Shown: positions 57,004 to 64,000 of the stretch, piece after piece
Position numbering within the stretch: the first letter of the stretch is position 1
Layout: every line of letters starts with the position of its first letter
Assembly (NCBI GenBank): GCA_015039465.1
Contig: MU130567.1
Location: forward strand, 257,017-321,016
Reading direction: 5' to 3'
Origin: Phlegmacium glaucopus
Lineage: Eukaryota; Basidiomycota; Agaricomycetes; Agaricales; Cortinariaceae
Length of the DNA: 64,000 bases
Notes under the pieces: generated by a model
The model's database searches: none
Told to the model about the DNA's origin: nothing
Seen by the model: only the letters and a program-made list of their open reading frames with translations
Translations under genes and position numbers: made by a program

Positions 57004-59532
57004 TTAAATATGCACTAGAAAACTCGAAGATAAACCATAAATTGTAGCCTGAATCCAATTGACATCGGAATCAGAATTAAAATGACCGAAAGTGACGAGG
57101 ATGATGTTTTTGTTTCCTTTCAGAGCATGCGAGTAGATTTCAAGTGGTGTACTAGTATCAGATATATTGCTGAGATTGAGCCACTTCGACCGGGAGTACC
57201 TGCATTTGAAAAGAGTATCGTCGTCCCAAAATTGATCGAACCGTCCCAATTCAGATCCACGCTTCAAACGGAATTCGGTATCCTCGATCTCGTTCTCCAT
57301 TCGTAGACGGATCCCATCGTTTCCGGTGATCTGAGAAAAAAATTCGATCTCTCGCCTCAGTACAGTAACTGATAGCGCTGCTGAATTTGGTTTTTCAACC
57401 CCTTCAAAAAATTGGCTGATATATGATGCCCACTCTTTCTGAACCTTTTCTCTTGGATAACTATAATCCCAATCACCGTCTTTCAAGTTGTCGAAGTCGG
57501 CCAACCTTTTCTCAGCTGCGCGCATTTGGGGATAGAGTCTCTTCCAGCAATCGCCCCTCCACTCCCTCATCAATCTGTCCTTCTCTTCCACTCGATCATT
57601 GCCAATCTGGTCCAGAAAAGCTTTCAATTTGTTCCAGAAAAGTTGTTCCCATTCCTTCACCTCGTATACCAGCAACAGCTCCATCAAGTACTGTTCCCGA
57701 ATCAACAGCGTCTCCAAAATATATTTCGGCAAATTTGCAGGCTTGTTTTCAACTGCTTGCTTGTCAACTCGATATTCCACTCCCATTTCGCCTTCGAACC
57801 TCTCCTTCACCTCTTTGCTCATCATTTCCATTCTCCGTGAGATCCACTTGACACGATTCTCATCCAGGACCCGTCGCTCTCTTTCAATTGACGAGTGTAT
57901 GAAATAATCACATATAACCAAAGATTCTTCGTTTCGCTCCTCCTCTTTACCCTCCTCAACAGCTGTTTTCCAATCATCTCCATTTTCTCCCCCCCTTAAC
58001 CTCTGGAGTGCACTGATTGTATCCTCCACTTTCATTGTCCAGCTGTTCTCTATCGTATATCTGTTGTTTCCGTCGGCAGTTCCTAGTCGATACTGGATGT
58101 GCTCTAAGATCGACCGATGATGTTTTCGTAGTGAATCCAGGTTACTGCTATCGCTGCATACTGGGTCGCCTTTGGGATCAATTTTGGCATCAATTTCCAC
58201 TTCAAGTACAAGGTGTCCGACATCAACGAGGGGCGCATTTGAATTTGTTGAGTAGAAAATCTCTCCTTCGTTGTCTCGGGTATAAACTCGTGTTGTACGC
58301 TCCTTGTGATCAAAAACTGTGATATATAGAATCCGTTCTCCGAGTTTGTGCTTCTCCATATCCTCAGGCTCATTGTCCCTATTCCTGCGCTTATTTTCTA
58401 CATCCGCAGGTACACCCTTTTTGGATGGGCGTTTCCGAGTCAAGGTATAATAAAGAGAAAGGTCAGGGCTGCTGAATCGATCAATGAGCCCAGCGAACGA
58501 TGTGATAATCTTCAGGAAGTCTGGCGCCCGGGTGAGAGGCAGCACCTTGAATTTTAAGATTTCTTCGTTGTCTTTGTTGCAAGTAGGAAGGGGTGAATAT
58601 TTATCCAATTTCAGAATAATCTCCAGTGGAGATGCGTCGTCCCTCTTTGGATTCCATGCCCAAATAGCCAATCGCATTATGGAAAGCCCAGCTTCCAAGC
58701 AGAGCCAACTAACAGGGCCGAATTTCGATTTCGAATTCTGTACGATGCTAAAACATCCAACGTACCCCACAACAGATGCTAGGATACCGATAAGGAGGAG
58801 ACATAGCAACAGCCATGTTCGTGTATCCACTTTATGTTTCTTTGTCCCGTGCTCAACGGCCGCCTCGATATCTGTTTTGGGCGACTGGTCTCCATTCTTA
58901 AGTTTGACAAGGTATTGTTCGAAAAGGGTGGTTATTCGTCGTTGTATGAGAAGCTGAATGAACGTGGCTGTGATGAAACCTCCAGTAGCACGCAGAACTG
59001 GAAATACCCATATCGTACTTTTATTCAGGTTGTTGGCACCCAGATTTAAATAGATATATGGAGTGATGCTGAATGCACATAGGAGAGCGGTCGTGGCCAT
59101 CATCTTGGCGTTCCAAGCAGCGGACTTGTGGGATACCCCAGTTATCCGGTTTTTGTCAATGTTGAGTTCCTCGATCAATTCATCCATTCGACTTTCAATG
59201 ATGTAGCGCCCTCTGTCCTTCCCTTTATTAGCCTCAACCATAATCAACGAAAGGTTCTCTCCCTGCGGTTTGAATCCCATATTCCCCAGTATCCTTGCTC
59301 CTTCAATATCCCTGAACGAAAAGCAAGCGACCAACGTCTTGAATCCCGCTATGGCCATCCCGAGATTTCCGAAGATTGACATAGGCGTTGCTGCTGCGTA
59401 AAGATATCCTCGTGTGAGTGCTGAGCTGACTTGGTCCTCGCATTCCTCTGTCCCGAGCAGCGGTAGAATCGCTGCAATATTTTGTATTCCGCCTGTGAGA
59501 GTCGCACAAATTCCTCCACCACTGGATAACAT
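57004..59532 (-). CDS. Membrane protein of unknown function, copy 2, C-terminally truncated (842 aa)
   Basis: The frame is intact from MLSSGGGICATLTGG and parallels the 1012-residue protein at 44077-47115 through all five hydrophobic segments, ERILYITVFDHKERTTRVY and FRLKRGSELGRFDQFWDDDTLF, as far as VNWIQATI. It then switches to GLSSSFLVHI and a stop at 57004, losing about 170 residues of the C-terminus. On the DNA the break joins coding sequence straight to the 3' flank seen in copy 3 (actcgaa followed by gat), so a deletion of roughly 600 bases is the simplest cause. It may be expressed as a shortened protein or be a young pseudogene. Confidence 0.65.
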   Translation of the reverse strand: MLSSGGGICATLTGGIQNIAAILPLLGTEECEDQVSSALTRGYLYAAATPMSIFGNLGMAIAGFKTLVACFSFRDIEGARILGNMGFKPQGENLSLIMVEANKGKDRGRYIIESRMDELIEELNIDKNRITGVSHKSAAWNAKMMATTALLCAFSITPYIYLNLGANNLNKSTIWVFPVLRATGGFITATFIQLLIQRRITTLFEQYLVKLKNGDQSPKTDIEAAVEHGTKKHKVDTRTWLLLCLLLIGILASVVGYVGCFSIVQNSKSKFGPVSWLCLEAGLSIMRLAIWAWNPKRDDASPLEIILKLDKYSPLPTCNKDNEEILKFKVLPLTRAPDFLKIITSFAGLIDRFSSPDLSLYYTLTRKRPSKKGVPADVENKRRNRDNEPEDMEKHKLGERILYITVFDHKERTTRVYTRDNEGEIFYSTNSNAPLVDVGHLVLEVEIDAKIDPKGDPVCSDSSNLDSLRKHHRSILEHIQYRLGTADGNNRYTIENSWTMKVEDTISALQRLRGGENGDDWKTAVEEGKEEERNEESLVICDYFIHSSIERERRVLDENRVKWISRRMEMMSKEVKERFEGEMGVEYRVDKQAVENKPANLPKYILETLLIREQYLMELLLVYEVKEWEQLFWNKLKAFLDQIGNDRVEEKDRLMREWRGDCWKRLYPQMRAAEKRLADFDNLKDGDWDYSYPREKVQKEWASYISQFFEGVEKPNSAALSVTVLRREIEFFSQITGNDGIRLRMENEIEDTEFRLKRGSELGRFDQFWDDDTLFKCRYSRSKWLNLSNISDTSTPLEIYSHALKGNKNIILVTFGHFNSDSDVNWIQATIYGLSSSFLVHI

Positions 59533-62037
59533 GGCCTCGCGATGACTGATTTATTGTCGTAGGAAGTTCTTGATGAAGAATGGCCTAATAGATCGCGAGA
59601 AAGGTGGCCTCGAGGCACGGACCTAGGGTACAATCCACGATATCAATCTATTATTGTAACGAATGCTATCTTTGTTCATACCATAAGTGAATCATAAGAA
59701 TAGAAGTCAGATTAGTGAGTTGGATGAACGATTCAAAATACACAGTTTAATTTGCCCAATTTGTTATCAACAGATAGCCGGGACTCAGAACGTCAAAACC
59801 AAAGAATTCACAAATGAAAGGAAGGAGGGTTTAGTACTTAATTTTCGTATTGGAGGCGGGCTGATACCGCTGATATTCCGTTCACGTTCCCTTTCTCGCT
59901 GCTGTAAAGATCAGAAGATGCTGAAAGATGGATATTGAGCAGCGAATTAAGGCACGGTGGTTGATGAAGAGATTGTAGCCGAAAGTCGCTGCATACACCC
60001 GCCTCTTCCATAGCTGCTGCTGAACGTGGGATCGCAGTTCGGTTTCCACCGCATTCTTATGTCCATACTTCCCATTTCCAGGAGTCGTCAGTTTGACCCC
60101 TGATCAAAAAGGTGGAGCGCCGTAGGAGAAACTTGCGCTGGAGAGGTTGTTGGTGCGTGACGAGAGAGTGAACCACATGGTTCTGAAGTTGGGAGGTTCC
60201 ATAAGTCTGCGAATAGAATAGGAGTGGGAAGTGGTGCGTTATGATTTTGCTTGGTGAAGCGTTCACAGACCTCAACGATAGCCACAGGCGTGAGTTGAGA
60301 GGTCGTGAGGCAGTTGAAGTGAAAGTGTGTGAGCTAACGAATTACAGCAATGCAGTGAGTTCAAATGCGTAGGGACGCACGAGTAACTGTTTGGATCGGT
60401 GGGCAGATGATTGTAAAAGGAGAAAGTGACACTGGACTCGAACTTCTGCTCCCGGACCTTCTGCTGCATCGATTCAAATGGACTAAAAGATGCAGGTCAA
60501 GAAGGTACTTGACAGGCGCGAATTCTTTGTCTCTTGAGACCTCCTGAGGACTGTTCGCTCGCTCAACCCTTTTAAGCTGGAGAAGGAATGCAAATCCGAC
60601 GCCGTCAGGTTCCAAGGCTCTCCCAAGTCTATCAAAATCGATGCCATGGGTGCATTCTGAGGCCGAGTTTGACCTGCTGTTCAGCGGGAAAGGACTTTTG
60701 ATCCAGCCCACACCGACCCGAAGAGTCGTCGTTACGATTATTCATTTCGCAAGTCCCCAATCATCCACCATTATGTTGATTTAGGAGCACAATATTGATC
60801 ACTTCTGTAGAATTCCCAAGCCTATATTGAATCATTCTTTGGGGACGAGCTCAAACCTTTAAAAGGCAACTCGTGCAGCAGCGGCGGTGCGTATTGATTA
60901 CTTCCATGTTGACGGTCCAAGCTTACTTATCCGAATACCATCGCGCACGTTTTGAGCAGGTTTTGGTGGCTTTGGTTCAACGTTTATCGAGTCCCAGAAG
61001 ATCGGCGCTGTTAATGTTGCCATCCGATCGCTCGAATCGAACTACTCCAAGAACAACATGAAGTGCACAGCAGTCAATGATGACTGTGATTCAAGCCATC
61101 ATTATTTACATGATGGTAAGTATGTTATATGTCTGTGGCCCTTTCTCGTTGCTGAACCTTTCCTATTTTCAACGGCTCATTCAACATATATCAATTATGA
61201 TGAATTACCCCTAAAAGGTATTATTCTTGACCTCTCCAACCACTTCAACATTGGACCTGTCTCCTCGTCGAAGTATATATGTCCTGGAAAAAAACACTCA
61301 ACCAAGTCCTGTAGTTGTGAAGAAAAGTCACAATCACCACTACCTCACGTAAACAAGGAGAAAGAAGTCTACTAGACAAAACAGGACCAATATAAAACCG
61401 CCGATAAGATTCTTCGTCATGTCATGAACTCATATGCCTATCAAGCGAGGAAACGACAAGACTCGATCCGCCTGGCTTTGATGAGTGCAAGAAAAAAGGC
61501 CAATTGCCAATGTGGTCGTCGATCATCTCCGCCATTTCATCAACCTCGACTACAGAGACACTCCTTATCGCAGGTGTGTTACGACCAATCCTTCAAATCG
61601 TCAACTTACCCTGCTGTCCCTCGCGTCTTTAAGTTGAAATTCAACCAAATTGAAATTCTCTCCCGAACCTTCTATCCTCCCTCCTCTCTCCATGCTATCC
61701 ATCTACGTGCTAGGTAACAACTTTTTACAATACGTCGCCATGTTCGACGATTACTTTCATCTCCTTTTCGCTAGACAAGACTACCAGAAGCCTTTGTTTT
61801 GTATCTCGTCCTCGGAAGACCAAGGGAGAATCTGTACACCGATTCCTGTAAATTTATTCAAATAGCCTAAGTATTACAATTCGTATTTGGAGAGGTCAAA
61901 AACAAGTAAAACATGAAATTCATATGCATTCGATTCAGTTTCGCTAGAGAACTCGAACAAGATGAAAAATGTACAGATAAGGAAGCAGAATGTGGACTAT
62001 TCCTCGGATTCTCCAGGCTTGGGATCTATTTCGGAAT
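59533..62037. other. Region between copies 2 and 3: duplicated flanks and decayed sequence
   Basis: 59560-59810 repeats the upstream region of copy 1 (48250-48810) with two gaps closed. 59950-60360 is unique-looking and has no gene. 60450-61960 repeats 55420-56990. The minus frame at 60361-60711 contains FAFLLQLKRVERANSPQEVS, the counterpart of the frame at 55550-55765. No intact gene is visible. Confidence 0.5.
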
Positions 62038-63140
62038 TTAATGCATATCATATTGGTTTCCGGCTTCATCAAGCAATTCTATGTCATGTAAAAAATGACA
62101 ATGGTACATTCCGCTAAACTGGACAACAATGTCATTCCGGATCCCTGGCTCAAACGAAAGGTGATCAGATTCAGAAGGACCGGGAATTGGATGGAGGGTT
62201 ATATCATCAATTGTGAGTGGAGACTCGGATGAGGGGTTAAGTTGAATTATGGTTGATCCTAGAGTGATTTCGAGAGGCCCATCTTCTTTGCCGGAATGTT
62301 TGAGTCTCAGTATAAGACTTTGGCCAGATGTCGGGGCAACGAATGAGATTAAAACCCTTGCATTATTCCCGAGTCTAACAGGATCAGAATACATGATAGA
62401 GCCGTCGGCGTCCATGAAAGTATACGTTGAAAAGGGGTCCAACTTGAGTCGAATTTCTTTTGCAAAGGTGATTAAATCATTGTTGGTAGATTTGATAAAT
62501 AGGGGATCACGCGCACGGTGGATGGCGGATAGACATCCAGACCAATTCGATATTGAAGTCACCCCTGGTAAATCACAAATTGTAGCCTGAATCCAGTCGA
62601 TATCGGAATCAAAATGAAAGTTACTGAAAGTGATCAGGATGATGTTTTTGTTTCCTTTCAGAGCATGCGAGTAGATTTCAAGTGGTGCACTAGTAAAAGA
62701 TAGTCGAGATCGAGCCACTTCGACCGAGAGTACCTGCATTTGAAAAGAGTATCGTCATCCCAAAATTGATCGAACCGTCCCAATTCAGATCCACGTTTTA
62801 AACGGAATTCGGTATCCTCGATCTCGTTTTCCATTTGTCGATGGATCTCACTAATAGATTTGGTCTCGTCGATCGTAGAAGAATTTTCGATCTCTTCCCT
62901 CAGTGTAGTAACTGATACTGCCAGTGAATTTGGTTTTTCAATCCCTTCAAAAAATCGGCTGATGTATAATGCCCACACTTCCTGAAGCGTTTGTCTTGAG
63001 CACATAGGAGCGCGGTCATGGCCATCATCTTGACGTTCCAAGCAGCAGACTTGTGGGATACCCCAGTTATCCGGTTTTTATCAATGTTGAGTTGCTGGAT
63101 CAATTCATCCATTCGAGTCTCGATGATGTAGCGCCCTTTG
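62038..63140 (-). pseudogene. Membrane protein copy 3: collapsed pseudogene
   Basis: Reading the minus strand from 63140, it begins within the counterpart of residue about 110 of the full-length copy (RMDELIQQLNIDKNRITGV). It runs into the second hydrophobic segment (MMAMTALLCA) and then jumps at about 63000 to the counterpart of residue about 680 (LQEVWALYISRFFEG). A frame change near 62700 separates CRYSRSKWLDL from SFTSAPLEIYSHALKG. From there the C-terminal part runs to the end (FSGMYHCHFLHDIELLDEA). The 5' end, about 570 internal residues and the frame are lost. It retains the C-terminal portion that copy 2 lacks. Confidence 0.85.
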
Positions 63141-64000
63141 TCTGTACGTGTCGATGTATAAAAAGGGGATAGATGCGCCTTCGAACATCGCGATCAGTTT
63201 CAGCTTTAAGGTGCCCGATCAGCACATGCACGTCCCTCAGTTAAACACAGCCCCAATTAAACTGCACTCACTACCGTAGCCTCAAACTTTAACTCACCTG
63301 AACTATTAAGCTGTGTGGCTGTTTGTACGTTATTTGTTTGTCGGAGGCAAGCTCCGAAGTAAACCATACAGACAGAAAAGAGGTGATTAAATTTATAGAG
63401 AATATTTGGGAGAAGTTTTAAGTAAGAAAAGTAAACACGTAATAGAGTGAAACTGCGGGAGTCATGGTCGATGCACAACTCTTTTAATTTGACACATAAA
63501 ACTTCGCGAGTAGGTTGAGTGATTAGGTTGAAGATACTAATATTAAAATGAAATATCATACAGTTTTTGTTGTAAGTAAGGTTGTTATCTAACTGTACGA
63601 CTTAACATGGATCCGATCCAGATTACAAGCTGCACGGACCTCCGGTCAGAAGTAGTTCTTGAGGGATGTAGCTATTTAGTAAGTAGCGCTCTGGTACAGT
63701 CCTCCTTAGCCAAGCTGAGAGTGTCCGCCTTATGTTCTATAAAGTTGCGAAGATGGTGATGAGCCCTGTCTCGTTACGCTCCTGGTTCAGTCGAGTCGTG
63801 AGTGTGCTCCTATAGAAATGCGTCGTCGCTGTGGCTACAGCTAGAAGCCTTCAGAGCCCTACCATTCTCGCCCTAAGTTCTGCAACCAACGAACAAAGAG
63901 CAAGTCCCTATAACTTCCTCGTTTCTATGAACCCTTATATCCTAAACTCGGCGTCCCTCTCTTGGATAGCAACTAATACCAACTCTGACCATTTCCCTTC
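63141..64000. other. Right end of window, nothing recognised
   Basis: Homology to the membrane-protein copies ends abruptly at about 63140. A 100-codon minus frame at 63257-63559 has no recognisable content. No RNA gene was found. Confidence 0.45.

Noticed and set aside
57082..59379. Several 60-150 residue plus-strand proteins
   Set aside because: They are shadows of the minus-strand membrane-protein copy; the same shadows occur opposite copy 1.

Overview
The window looks like nuclear DNA of a basidiomycete, most likely an agaricomycete mushroom. Genes are cut by many 45-65 base introns with GT/AG borders. The gene content fits: a long-form heme-thiolate peroxygenase, a STAND/NLR protein with a fungal N-terminal motif, agaricomycete-type beta-lactamase-fold hydrolases, and a DIRS-like retroelement with a tyrosine recombinase. 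No rRNA, tRNA or CRISPR array could be supported.

Layout. 586-3523 (+) is the Golgi tether subunit COG6. 3568-5548 and 6508-8229 (both -) are a tandem pair of beta-lactamase-family genes duplicated together with upstream sequence. 9067-9780 holds an actin pseudogene (+) and about 10080-11090 a decayed coiled-coil gene (-). 11342-15129 (+) is an NLR-like protein: P-loop NTPase plus 13 nearly identical 42-residue TPR units. About 15.2-24.8 kb is gene-poor. 25231-27451 (-) is a glutamine-rich bHLH transcription factor. 31396-33210 (-) is an APN1-type AP endonuclease. 33733-34317 is a nested fold-back element. 35526-36931 (+) is a secreted unspecific peroxygenase. 37717-38505 (-) is an unrecognised protein. 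39344-43184 (-) is a membrane-anchored protein with two amidohydrolase-like halves.

From 43.3 kb onward the window is a recently rearranged region. A gene for a multi-pass membrane protein of unknown function occurs three times: full length (44077-47115), C-terminally truncated (57004-59532) and as a collapsed pseudogene (62038-63140). Between the first two copies lie a GTPase gene (48953-52892) and a DIRS-like retroelement relic (about 53250-55200).

The most unusual object is inside the GTPase gene at about 49830-51132. Eighteen tandem units of 76 bp read, on the coding strand, as 73-base introns (GTAAGTC to CAACAG) separated by exactly three bases. The 73-base part is almost invariant, while the three bases between acceptor and donor take ten different values. 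The constant exons on either side are both in phase 1. This could be an array of 3-nt microexons with hypervariable content. The NLR gene shows a protein-level parallel (homogenised repeats with concentrated variable positions) and has a duplicated exon-intron unit at its N-terminus. Gene structures were read by eye; splice sites are inferences from consensus sequence and reading frame.
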